64,000 nt of DNA. Source: Sugiyamaella lignohabitans (lineage: Eukaryota > Ascomycota > Dipodascomycetes > Dipodascales > Trichomonascaceae). Under the pieces are notes generated by a model. The model was not told the origin of the DNA. It saw nothing but the letters and a program-made list of their open reading frames with translations, and did no database searches. This document shows, piece after piece, positions 11,083-20,013 of the stretch. Both the position numbers and the translations under genes were made by a program. Position 1 is the stretch's first letter. The number at the start of each line of letters is the position of its first letter. The stretch covers positions 62,001 through 126,000 of the forward strand of contig NC_031673.1 in assembly GCF_001640025.1 (NCBI RefSeq), given 5' to 3'.

Positions 11083-12557
11083 ATGTCTCTTTCCAACAAA
11101 CTCACTATCAAGGACCTCGACCTCAAGGGCAAGCGGGTGTTCATCCGTGTTGGTAAGTAATTTCGCTCTCCGGGGTCAATTGCGGGTGGGGGGACTGCCT
11201 CCGGCGGCTGGGGCTCCGCCCCAGACCCTGGTTGCTCCTCTCGCTTCGCTCGAGTCGGAAGTTGGGGGTGCCAGCGAAAAAAACTCCTGCGAAGCAGGAG
11301 CAACCAGGGTCTGGGGCGGAGCCCCAGCCGCCGGAGGCACCCGGACCCCCCGTAGAATTGTTGCTAACAGACGTAGATTTCAATGTCCCTTTGGATGGTA
11401 AGACTATTACCAATAACCAGAGAATCGTTGCTGCTCTTCCTTCGATCAAGTATGCTAAGGAACAGGGTGCTAAGGCGATTATTTTGGCTTCGCACTTGGG
11501 CAGACCTAATGGTGAGGTCAATGAGAAGTACTCGTTGAAGCCTGTTGCTGATGAGCTTTCGAAGCTTTTGGATACTAAGGTAGCCTTTTTGCATGACAGT
11601 GTTGGACCTGAGGTCGAGGCTTACGTTAATAAGGCCGACAATGGCGAGATCATTCTTTTGGAGAATGTCCGTTTCCACATCGAGGAAGAGGGTTCTGCTA
11701 AGAAGGACGGCCAGAAGATCAAGGCTGATCCTGCTAAGGTTAAGGAGTTCCGTGAACAATTGACTAAACTTGCTGATGTTTATGTCAATGATGCTTTTGG
11801 TACTTCACACCGTGCTCATTCTTCGGTTGTTGGTCTGGAAGTTCCTCAAAGAGCCGCTGGTTTCCTTGTTTCTAAGGAACTCAGTTTCTTTGCCAAGGCT
11901 CTTGAGAACCCCGAACGTCCTTTCTTGGCTATTTTGGGAGGTGCTAAGATTTCCGACAAGATCCAATTGATTGATAACCTGATCACCAAGGTCAATAGTT
12001 TGATCATTGGTGGTGGTATGGCTTTCACTTTCAAGAAGACTCTTGATAATGTCGAGATTGGCGAGTCGTTGTTCGACGAGGCCGGTTCCAAGGTTGTTGC
12101 CAGTTTGGTCGAGAAGGCCAAGGCTAATAATGTCGAGCTTGTTTTCCCTGTTGACTATGTCACTGCTGATAAGTTTGATAAGGACGCTAATGTCGGTTCT
12201 GCTACTGACAAGTCCGGTATCCCCAGCGGATGGCAAGGTTTGGACTGTGGTCCCGAGAGTATCAAGCTTTACGAGGCTGCTATTTCCAAGGCCAAGACCA
12301 TTCTCTGGAACGGTCCTCCTGGTGTTTTCGAATTCGAGAAGTTCGCCAACGGAAGCAAGCAAACTCTTAACGCTGTTGTCAAGGCCGCTCAAAACGGTTC
12401 TACCGTCATCATTGGCGGTGGTGACACTGCTACTGTCGCCAAGAAGTTCGGTGCCGAGGACAAGGTCTCGCACGTGTCCACCGGTGGTGGTGCTTCCTTG
12501 GAGCTCCTCGAGGGCAAGGTCCTTCCTGGTGTCGCTGCTCTCTCCGACAAGGAATAA
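11083..12557 (+). CDS. PGK1: Phosphoglycerate kinase, two exons
   Basis: Glycolytic enzyme transferring phosphate between 1,3-bisphosphoglycerate and ADP in the cytosol. Exon 1 (11083-11152) encodes [20 protein letters not shown] and three more codons; exon 2 is 11377-12557. Splicing gives [13 protein letters not shown] and a 416-aa protein, the length of the S. cerevisiae enzyme. The intron (11153-11376, 224 nt) has donor GTAAGT, branch GCTAAC and acceptor GTAG; an AG only two bases past the branch is skipped. A composite hairpin element fills 144 of its bases. Conserved blocks include [23 protein letters not shown] and the ATP-site GGGDTATV. The codon CTG encodes the conserved Leu of the LIDNL segment, so CTG is read as Leu. 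Strong codon bias (AAG, GGT, GCT, GTC) fits very high expression. Confidence 0.98.
11196..11339. repeat. Composite GC-rich element inside the PGK1 intron
   Basis: A plus type A half (11196-11257) and a minus type B half (11284-11339) form an inverted pair with a 26-nt spacer. It starts 43 nt after the donor site. The sequence between flanking exons can fold into one long hairpin. Confidence 0.95.
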
Positions 12558-12629
12558 CCAGTTCATCCCTCCTGTCTAATATAGTATCATTTTTATAAAT
12601 ATCTTTGAGTGTGTCTTTCTGGGGGGGTG

Positions 12630-12690
12630 TGCCTCCGGCGGCTGGGGCTCCGCCCCAGACCCCGTGGCTCCTCTCGCTTCGCTCGAGTCG
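12630..12690 (+). repeat. GC-rich hairpin element, half-copy type A, 72 nt after the PGK1 stop
   Basis: Sense orientation to PGK1, loop TCC. It is followed by GGGCTGGGACCGTGTAGAG, which is the composite spacer in the opposite orientation to that seen at 9859-9880. Confidence 0.95.
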
Positions 12691-13181
12691 GGGCTGGGAC
12701 CGTGTAGAGATGGTTCATGTCCATCCAGGTTCAGCTGTAGATAACCTACGGTCAAAACCTCAAAAAAAAAATTGGTCCAAAGGCAATGAACAGGCGTGTA
12801 TCCGCATCGACCAGTTCACTACTACAGTGATAATTATCAGCAACAGGTGGGTCTTCCTCTCAATTACTGATCCTTGCTGCTCTCATTTCACCGGGTCCAA
12901 TTCTTCCAACTCAAATTCCGCCGAGGCTGCGAACAAGAGTTCCAACAGTACTTGCCAATACTGCGGCTTCAATTAATTCGCTTGAGCTTTTTCGTCAAAT
13001 CAAATAACTGCTCCTGAGGAATCATTACATGACCCAGACTCTTCCATTTCTATATATACTTTTAGCTGAGGACCTGACTGACAGTCCTCTTCAGGTTCAA
13101 GCACTCGGCTAAACCACCTTTAAGCACAAGCACGGACCACTGATCGATATCTTCAGAATAAAGAGACATAGAGGTTTTACA

Positions 13182-13373
13182 TCTTCTACAGGATAAACAG
13201 ATAGGTTCTAAATCTACGCGATAAACAGACATGATCACTATCTGTAGAACAGACAGTCGTGTTCTAGATCTACAAGATAAGAGACATGTTCTAAATCTAC
13301 AGGATAAACAATGATCAGAGATGTTCTAGATCTACAGGATAAACAGGCATGTTCCAGATCTACATATATAAAG
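13182..13373. repeat. Degenerate tandem repeat (minisatellite), about six to seven units
   Basis: Units of roughly 28-35 bp built on GTTCTAGATCTACAGGATAA, followed by ACAGGCAT or similar, recur near 13182, 13204, 13259, 13288, 13321 and 13349 with point changes and length variation. The core TCTAGATCTACA holds overlapping palindromes. No coding potential. Confidence 0.75.
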
Positions 13374-13483
13374 TGACATGAACGACTATAAAAACACGTA
13401 AAAACAACCAGGACTGGCGAAGTTGTTTTGACCAGAGTACTTCACATTCTAACAAGGGCCATTTCAAACACACGGGCCCAGTG

Positions 13484-13495
13484 TTTCACGTGAAA
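13484..13495. promoter_or_regulatory. Palindromic CACGTG site (TTTCACGTGAAA)
   Basis: A perfect 12-bp palindrome centred on CACGTG, the site class bound by Cbf1/Pho4-type bHLH factors. Related TCACGTGA sites precede VPS29, the snoRNA host gene and COX19, and CACGTG precedes PRO2. Target gene here is unclear. Confidence 0.45.
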
Positions 13496-13583
13496 TCCAC
13501 TTCTAGTCAGCCTACTCACCAGTCCCGCACCGACTGTTTCGCGTTTAAAACACGCTCACTTCCCACCACTTCGAACCCCGGTT

Positions 13584-13721
13584 CTCCTGCGAAGCAGGAG
13601 CAAATGGGGTCTGGGGCAACGCCCCAGCCGCCGGAGGCAGCAACCGACCCCCCAAAAACCCGACTCGAGCGAAGCGAGAGGAGCAATGGGGTCTGAGGCT
13701 CCGCCCCAGCCGCCGGAGGCA
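13584..13721 (-). repeat. Two GC-rich elements in tandem, same orientation
   Basis: A type B half (13584-13639, loop AAC on the plus strand) is followed by a type A half (13661-13721) in the same minus orientation, unlike the usual inverted pair. In the second copy the first stem carries one mismatch. Confidence 0.92.
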
Positions 13722-14567
13722 GTCCCCAACCCCAAGTGTGCCCGTTGGCATGGAAAGGGGGCTGGATTGGTATGCAGGGAGTCATCAGCTAGCGGCCGGA
13801 TTCAGCGCGTTTGGGCCTGCAGCACGTAACGTGTAGCGTGTTTTGGTGCCTGAGGCGGCTGGCTGAAACCGCATTTTGGTCTGAAACGTAAATTAACAAG
13901 CTGCAGCCAACCGATTTATTGATCCCAGCGGCTGCAGGAAGTTAAGGGGGGGAGAAAGGTTGCGGCTGGGGGGTTGAATCGGCGGTGGTAGCCCCTATTT
14001 AACTCTGATAACTCGCTGCGATAATTAATTTCTGGCTCCCTACCCTTTGCAGAATCCAGCTCAGTGGTTTCAGTCTTTCTTTTGAAAAAAAACCGACTTT
14101 TGTCTTTCCTTGATTTTATATCTCCAGTATTTAAACTAGTTTTAGTAGACAACGTCAGAACCGATATCGCTCCTTTATATCCGGTACTGGTTGTCATTCA
14201 TTCATTCCTTGACTATATTGATTTTTTGATTTTGCGACTTTTGTGTGTTGAGAGTGTTCTGTGTTCACTTTTTGCTCACTTTTTGATTTTGATTTCGTTT
14301 GATTACTATCTTGTGATCTGGTTTCGCGTTGATCGTGGCTGATTCGAACGAGCAGTATTAAATCTTGCTATCTGATCTAGTGAGCTTTTATCCAAGGTTT
14401 GGCCAGATTGCGAAGTTTATAAGATTAGAGTCTATTAAGTGTGGTTAGATCGAGCAGCGCATTTCGCTGGCTAGATTAGATTACCTTTCGGTTGAAGTTG
14501 TTGGTTATTAAAAGCTGGTCTTTTTGAAACGTGTTGAAAGGACTATAGAGAGAAATTGTGAAGCAAA

Positions 14568-17138
14568 ATGCAGCACCAGAATTTGGAGTCTGTTAGTATT
14601 ACTGACTCGAGTGTTGACTTTGCCAAGTCGGTCATTGTGACCAAGACGAAAGAGATCAGTTCAGTTGAAGACGATGTGTGCAGTATTGTAGACGATGCGT
14701 CGTCTGAGTCGACTCGTTTTGATGTGTGTTCTGAGAATGAAAAGGCTCTTGCTAGTGAGACGCCAGCTGTAGTTCAATTCAAGACTCAAGCTGAGACTGA
14801 GTCTGAAGCTGAAGCTGAAGCTGAAGCTGATAGTCGTTCCGACTCTGAGTTCACCCTCAACAGCCCGTCTATTTCAGTTGATCTGTATCAGAGCGAGGCT
14901 AATGACGAGGCTAATGACGATGCCTGTGATAAAGGTATGAAGGCAGATGGCTCTGCTGCTGTTTCGGCAGTGTCTAGTGCTCGTTCAAGAAGCGGAACCA
15001 TGTCAGAAGTAGCCTCTATTGCGTCTGATACTCGTTCGGTGGCTGCATCTTTCGCTCCATCGGTGGCCTCGGCTTCGCCAGGCGCCATTGATTGGGAATC
15101 ATTAACTGATATTGAAATGAGAATGGTCACTGAATCCGATTCTCTCAAACTGATATTTGCTCGTCGTGATTTCTTGCTGGTTCAAGAAGCAGAGTATATG
15201 AGCGATAACGAGGGTGACGAGAGTACTGAAACCATGGCTCGCCCTGATATAAGCTGTGAAGAAGTCCGCGAAATCCTGTTACAAGCGCATTCGGTCATTG
15301 ATTCGTCCAGTCTAGTTCCTGGATCACAAGCTTCTGCTACTAGCTTATACCCATGGAAAGACATTCCCATGCTGAAAATTGCCGACCCTTCTTTTTACGA
15401 CACCAACGAGCTGGCTCTGTGGTCTGCCATTATCTCGGACTATCGCAAGACCAGTGTCAAAGTCCCAAAATACACTAGTATGATGGTTTATTCGGGAATT
15501 CCTCCTGCTCTTCGTGGCAGGGTTTGGAAAGCCATGGCTAATGCCTATTCTCCTACTTTACTCTCTTTATACGATTCATTAGCAGCTGAATCGACTCATT
15601 TCGCCAAAATCATTGCTCGTGATTTGAATCGAACGTTTCCTGAAATCAGTTTGTTTCGTGAAAAGAGCGGTAATGGCCAGGCTATGCTGGGTAGAGTCAT
15701 GAGAGCTTACAGTGCATACGACATCCAGGTCGGTTATTGCCAAGGTTTAACATTCCTTGTAGGTCCTTTGCTTCTTCATATGAATGATCGCGATGCTTTC
15801 TGTGTCATGGTCCGTTTGATGGAAGACTACGACCTGAGATCTATGTTCACCGCTGATATGGCAGGCGTGCCGCTGAGAATGTACCAATTTGAGTATTTGC
15901 TGGCAGATATTCTTCCTGAATTGTATGAACATTTTCAAAAATTGGGTATTTCCACTATATATGTGTCTCAGTGGTTCTTATCTATGTTTGCTGTGACCTG
16001 CCCATTGAGCATGCTAGTACGAATCTTTGATCTGATCTTCTGTGAAGGTGCTATTCCCACTCTGATGCGAACATCTCTAGCTATTATGAAACGAAACCAG
16101 GCGCAGCTGCTTGAATTCGATGACGAGGAGCCTATTTTAGAACTGTTACTCGGCAAATCTTTATGGGAAGTATACAACCTCGACGCTGATTTGCTTTGCT
16201 CTGATATCACCTCTATCGACGCTGCACAAGTCTTGCACGGACTCGAGGTGGCTGAACGCGGTTATTTATCCATGGGCAAGTTAGAAAGAGCACGTTCGAG
16301 AAAGAACAGAGGCAAGATTTTTGGTCGTGGTCTGAATTTGACTCCCAAATCACCAAACAAGACCCCATCATCTGCATCTGCGTCAGCACAGTCAAGTCCC
16401 TCTAAACTGGATAAGAAACCCTCGAGATTCTTTAAATGGACTTCTGCTGCTACTGAAACGCCTGTCATAAACTACCCAGTCGATGAAGAAGATACCACTA
16501 TGATCACAGCCACCAACAAACGTGGTCATAAAACCCTATCAACAGCATCCACCATCAAACGTACCTTATCACAAGGTTCTCTATCTTCTGGATCTACTAT
16601 GTCATCCAACTTGGACGATGTATTTGACTCTTCTAATGACGACGACAGTGACGACATTGATGCTCAATCAGCTGTAGTTTCGACTCTCGACATCAAACAA
16701 CCAAAGTCTCTTTCTGTTTCTCACAGCAACCCCACTTTGACACGTTCGCCATCCGAGCTACAACTTTCACAGTCGCTGGAAATTGAACGCAAAGAACGTC
16801 AAGTCGACAAAGACATTTTCCAGTCTCTACTAGCACAGATCCCCTCTGAAGTCATCCAGTCGAATCCACAACTTATGTCTCTGAGCAACGAACTGTGTCA
16901 GCGACTTCAAATCTCAAATGATGCACTAAATAACACCACTCCCAATACGTCCTGTTCCAGCTGCGACAGACTTCTCCTGGACCTAGCAACCGCCCGAACG
17001 AACGAGGCACTCGCCCGCCAGGAGCTCGACCTCCTTCAGGATGAAATGGCTCATCTCAAGTGCGAGTACCCCTCGGTCCCCGTGCCAAAACCACAACCGA
17101 CCATCCACAAGTCGCCCAGCAAATGGAATCTCTGGTAG
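14568..17138 (+). CDS. TBC-domain Rab GTPase-activating protein, GYP5/GYL1-like
   Basis: Accelerates GTP hydrolysis by Ypt/Rab GTPases in exocytic transport. The 856-aa protein has a long acidic Ser-rich N-terminus, a TBC domain at about residues 300-520 and a low-complexity C-terminus. Both catalytic fingers are present: the arginine in ARDLNRTFPE (residue 355) and the glutamine in GYCQGL (YCQG 390-393). Overall order and the segment MLGRVMRAYSAYDIQVGYCQ resemble Gyp5/Gyl1, which act on Ypt1 and Sec4. A short coiled-coil-like segment lies near the end (ALARQELDLLQDEMAHL). Intronless, with a composite element 36 nt after the stop. Subfamily assignment is by resemblance only. Confidence 0.88.
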   Translation: MQHQNLESVSITDSSVDFAKSVIVTKTKEISSVEDDVCSIVDDASSESTRFDVCSENEKALASETPAVVQFKTQAETESEAEAEAEADSRSDSEFTLNSPSISVDLYQSEANDEANDDACDKGMKADGSAAVSAVSSARSRSGTMSEVASIASDTRSVAASFAPSVASASPGAIDWESLTDIEMRMVTESDSLKLIFARRDFLLVQEAEYMSDNEGDESTETMARPDISCEEVREILLQAHSVIDSSSLVPGSQASATSLYPWKDIPMLKIADPSFYDTNELALWSAIISDYRKTSVKVPKYTSMMVYSGIPPALRGRVWKAMANAYSPTLLSLYDSLAAESTHFAKIIARDLNRTFPEISLFREKSGNGQAMLGRVMRAYSAYDIQVGYCQGLTFLVGPLLLHMNDRDAFCVMVRLMEDYDLRSMFTADMAGVPLRMYQFEYLLADILPELYEHFQKLGISTIYVSQWFLSMFAVTCPLSMLVRIFDLIFCEGAIPTLMRTSLAIMKRNQAQLLEFDDEEPILELLLGKSLWEVYNLDADLLCSDITSIDAAQVLHGLEVAERGYLSMGKLERARSRKNRGKIFGRGLNLTPKSPNKTPSSASASAQSSPSKLDKKPSRFFKWTSAATETPVINYPVDEEDTTMITATNKRGHKTLSTASTIKRTLSQGSLSSGSTMSSNLDDVFDSSNDDDSDDIDAQSAVVSTLDIKQPKSLSVSHSNPTLTRSPSELQLSQSLEIERKERQVDKDIFQSLLAQIPSEVIQSNPQLMSLSNELCQRLQISNDALNNTTPNTSCSSCDRLLLDLATARTNEALARQELDLLQDEMAHLKCEYPSVPVPKPQPTIHKSPSKWNLW

Positions 17139-17174
17139 TAATAGACACTCTTTTTTATATTTTGGGACCACACA

Positions 17175-17313
17175 TGCCTCCGGCGGCTGGGGCTCCGCCC
17201 CAGACCCTGGTTGCTCCTGCTTCGCAGGAGATACCTAGGATCGCAGAGGTATCGACTCGAGCGAAGCGAGAGGAGCCGTGGGGTCTGGGGCGAAGCCCCA
17301 GCCGCCGGAGGCA
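17175..17313. repeat. Composite GC-rich element after the Rab GAP gene
   Basis: A plus type B half (17175-17230) and a minus type A half (17253-17313, loop GAA) form an inverted pair starting 36 nt after the stop codon at 17138. Confidence 0.95.
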
Positions 17314-17875
17314 CCAGGAGGCGCGATTTTAAAAGGTTGATGTGAAAACTTAGGAATTAGAGGGAGCTCGGTGAGAGCACAGATCACCATTCTAGCTCTA
17401 GAATGCCAGTTTATTTGATATAATATATTTCTGAACTTCTTAAATGGGGGCATTGTATACTGACTGAAGGACCAATTGAATTGAACTTGTCCTGATAGCT
17501 GCTCAACAGCTCTAGCGATGGGCTCCAAGCAGCATTCACGCCATCAAATTTAATGCAACAAAATGATTCTAACAACTGCGTATATTTTGTCCCCTCTGAA
17601 TTACTGGCAATTCCAGCTGATAATTGCCTATAATTTCGAGATATATGAGCTTGCAACCAACTAACAGAAGCACGACTGATACTGATACAGAAGGACCAAT
17701 AGACTTATGCTACATTGGTAGAATGAATACGGCGAGCAAGGCAATATAACATCTGTTCCATTTCTACAGTTCCGATATTACTCCTCTCGAGTTTTTTTTT
17801 TCCAATAACTTTCATCGAGATCAATAGTAATTTGATTCAAGTCCTACCCCAGATTCCCACCCCCTGAGTTGGTCA

Positions 17876-17883
17876 TCACGTGA
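17876..17883. promoter_or_regulatory. TCACGTGA site upstream of VPS29
   Basis: CACGTG-core site 80 bp upstream of the VPS29 ATG, in the position expected for a bHLH activator site. Same core as upstream of COX19 and the snoRNA host. Confidence 0.5.
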
Positions 17884-17962
17884 TTGTACTTCACGATGTG
17901 ATATCTAGCATGTTAAATGCCAATGCCGTCTATAAGCATCTCAGTATCTCAGCCACCTTACG

Positions 17963-19120
17963 ATGCTGGTTCTTGCAATTGGTGACCTTCATATCCCTGA
18001 TAGGGCTAGTGTAAGTTTAATTCTTTTGTTACTGTCCCTCCAATCAAATCGAGCTTTTAATCAATTGCAATTCTAACAAACATGTCTAGGAACTGCCTGC
18101 TAAAGTACGTAAGGTCCATGACTGTCGCCCCTTAACTGGGTTAGAGGATACGAAACACTCATACCATCGATTGGTTTATTGGTTATACATATCTCAACCT
18201 GTTGGATCTGTTACTTTGTTACAGAATTGCTCTTATGTTCTCTCATAACATAACAGGATGGATACACAGGTTTCTCAACATCGGGCCTCAACAAGCGGTA
18301 CTACCAACTTCACGAGATCTCGAGCAATTCCTCACTGGTCGTTACATTTTCGCAATTTCAATTCCAATTGCAACTACAACTACAACTACAACCATATTAA
18401 AACTACAGTACTAACAAGATCTAGTTTCGAAAACTTCTCAGTCCCGGCAAGATTGGTCAAGTGATATGTCTAGGGAATGTCACTGACAGTCTCACACTCA
18501 AATACCTGCAGGGCATAGCGCCTGATTTCCAGGCTGTAAAGGGCGAATTTGACATGTCACCGTCTCTGCCATTAAACAAAGTAGTCACTCATGGTCAACT
18601 AAGGATTGGATTTGTGGCTGGTCATTCGGTGATTCCAAACTCAGACCCTGACGCTCTACTCATCACAGCTCGCCAGCTCGATGTCGACATGCTCATCTGG
18701 GGAGGGTCTCATCGTGTAGAAGCATATCAATTAGAGGGCAAGTTTTTCATCAGTCCTGGCAGTGCTACGGGTGCTTTCACAACCGGCTGGCCTGAAGAAG
18801 ACGTCGACGACGAAACTGACGCTGCCAACGGTGCTGACGTTGACAACACCGACGACCATACAACCGAGTCCAACGGAACAAACTCGACCAAACCTCCCAC
18901 TTCCACTGACAACGACGGTCAAACGACGACAACCATAGACTCCGACAATAAAACCGGCGATAACGACGACGACGCTGACGACGACGAGCACCTGGACTCT
19001 ACGACACCCAGTTTCTGTCTGCTCGACATTCAGGGCTCGGTCTGTGTCCTGTATATTTATAGTCTCATCGACGGCGAGGTCAAGGTCGACAAAGTCAGCT
19101 ACCGCAAAGACTCGCCCTAA
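17963..19120 (+). CDS. VPS29: Vacuolar protein sorting protein 29 (retromer), three exons with a 15-nt microexon
   Basis: Retromer subunit with a metallophosphoesterase fold, on endosomes with Vps35 and Vps26. Exons: 17963-18010, 18090-18104 and 18425-19120; 252 aa. Exon 1 encodes MLVLAIGDLHIPDRAS. The second exon is only 15 nt (Glu-Leu-Pro-Ala-Lys) and is required to restore the conserved HIPxR..LPAKFRKLL segment. Intron 1 has GTAAGT and TTCTAAC; intron 2 has GTACGT and a perfect TACTAAC. Family landmarks follow: VICLGN, VKGEFD, HGQLRIGFVAGHSVIP and SPGSATGAF. An acidic Asp/Thr-rich insertion of about 65 residues precedes the last strands, as in the longer S. cerevisiae protein. Short CAACTA repeats lie in intron 2. 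Confidence 0.93.
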
Positions 19121-19153
19121 TACACTTTTCTCTCTGATGCCACCGGGGAGTCG

Positions 19154-19289
19154 TGCCTCCGGCGGCTGGGGCTGCGCCCCAGACCCCGCTGCTCCTCTCG
19201 CTACGCTCGAGTCGGGCGTCGACGGTCCCAGCCACTCCTGCGAAGCAGGAGCCACGGGGTCTGGGGCAGAGCCCCAGCCGCCGGAGGCA
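19154..19289. repeat. Composite GC-rich element after VPS29
   Basis: A plus type A half (19154-19214, loop TGC) and a minus type B half (19235-19289) around a spacer with GACGGTCCCAGCCA. It starts 33 nt after the VPS29 stop. Confidence 0.95.
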
Positions 19290-19330
19290 TTTCCCCGTCT
19301 CACCAGTTGCGGTCCCCTACTACGGTTCAC

Positions 19331-19360
19331 GGTCACGTGACCGTGATCTGGGTATAAAAG
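19331..19360 (+). promoter_or_regulatory. Promoter of the snoRNA host transcript: CACGTG palindrome plus TATA box
   Basis: GGTCACGTGACC (19331-19342) is followed by TATAAAAG (19353-19360), about 60 nt before the donor splice site of the host intron. The pair marks a strong plus-strand promoter with no protein-coding frame downstream. Confidence 0.6.
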
Positions 19361-19380
19361 AGTGAAAAATTTCTGCAACC

Positions 19381-19730
19381 GAGATTCTTTCTTTTCTTTC
19401 TTCACTACACCAATCGATCAGGTAAGTGGCTCATGAATAAGTTGCTGGGATGAGAGTCCCGGTACAGCAAAGCAAGCGGGTGTAGAACCAGGAGGTAGAA
19501 TGATGACCAGAGTGCATTTGGCTCGAGACTCCTCTCGGCGTTCCGTCGGTTGGAAGTTGATGTGGAAAAACCCACGCTACCTTACTTTTTATTTCTGATA
19601 CCTCCAGTTCTCTCGCATTTTCTTGCTTGGTCCTACAGCGTGACTGTGTACTAACGTGCTCTAGAGACTACAGGCAATTTTCTCCTGACTTATATAGTAA
19701 ATGCATCGATTGAGATATTTCGTGAAGGGG
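19381..19730 (+). ncRNA. Spliced non-coding snoRNA host transcript (ends approximate)
   Basis: A pyrimidine-rich leader runs into a donor GTAAGT at 19422. A perfect TACTAAC branch site (19649-19655) and an acceptor CTAG ending at 19664 close a 243-nt intron. No reading frame joins across it and downstream sequence quickly reaches a hairpin element, so the exons look non-coding. The intron contains a box C/D snoRNA. Transcript ends are guesses. Confidence 0.6.
19491..19605 (+). ncRNA. Box C/D snoRNA candidate, intronic
   Basis: A C box ATGATGA (19500-19506) and a D box CTGA (19595-19598) are enclosed by a perfect 7-bp terminal stem, GGAGGTA (19491-19497) with TACCTCC (19599-19605). A possible internal C' box TTGATGT lies at 19557. 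At 115 nt it is in the usual range. The guide target could not be identified by eye; the segment CACGCTACCTTAC upstream of box D resembles the complement of a conserved large-subunit rRNA stretch only in part. Confidence 0.65.
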
Positions 19731-19734
19731 GGTC

Positions 19735-19899
19735 TGCCTCCGGCGGCTGGGGCTCCGCCCCAGACCCTGGTTGCTCCTCTCGCTGCGCTCGAGTCGGGCG
19801 TAGGGATGCCAGCGAAGAGTTTAAAAGCCTGATCAACACGTAAACTCCTGCGAAGCAGGAGCCACGGGGTCTGGGGCGTAGCCCCAGCCGCCGGAGGCA
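19735..19899. repeat. Composite GC-rich element between the snoRNA host and SHM2
   Basis: A plus type A half (19735-19796) and a minus type B half (19845-19899, loop GTA) with a longer 48-nt spacer. It ends 114 nt beyond the SHM2 stop, which lies on the other strand. Confidence 0.95.
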
Positions 19900-20013
19900 G
19901 CTAGGCAACGGAGTGTTTAAGGTTGAACTGAGACTTTATACATAAGGGAGATATTATACTTATTCGTTAGAGGGTGTTGAGCCCGTTTGTGGTTACGTGA
20001 GGGAGGATGGGGT

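Larger units (their letters stand above)
12558..14567. other. Intergenic region between PGK1 and the Rab GAP gene
   Basis: About 2 kb. It holds an element just after PGK1, a degenerate minisatellite (about 13182-13373), a palindromic TTTCACGTGAAA (13484-13495), two tandem elements (13584-13721) and a long T/C-rich leader before the ATG at 14568. Short ORFs here show no domain and I do not call them. Confidence 0.6.
17139..17962. other. Intergenic region between the Rab GAP gene and VPS29
   Basis: 824 bp. Apart from the composite element at 17175-17313 and a TCACGTGA site (17876-17883), I see only AT-rich non-coding sequence. Confidence 0.6.

Noticed and set aside
9615..11521. Many overlapping Pro/Gly/Arg-rich ORFs (for example containing [10 protein letters not shown] or RRLGLRPRP)
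   Set aside because: They are translations of the GC-rich elements in all frames, recur wherever an element occurs, and have no independent domain or codon bias.
11083..12557. CUG-Ser genetic code
   Set aside because: CTG falls at a conserved Leu in PGK1 (LIDNL), so the standard reading fits.
11846..12579. Long ORFs overlapping PGK1 exon 2 in other frames and on the minus strand
   Set aside because: Caused by strong codon bias of a highly expressed gene.
12605..12976. 123-codon ORF after PGK1
   Set aside because: Begins in an element, and the remainder is Ser/Asn low complexity without a domain.
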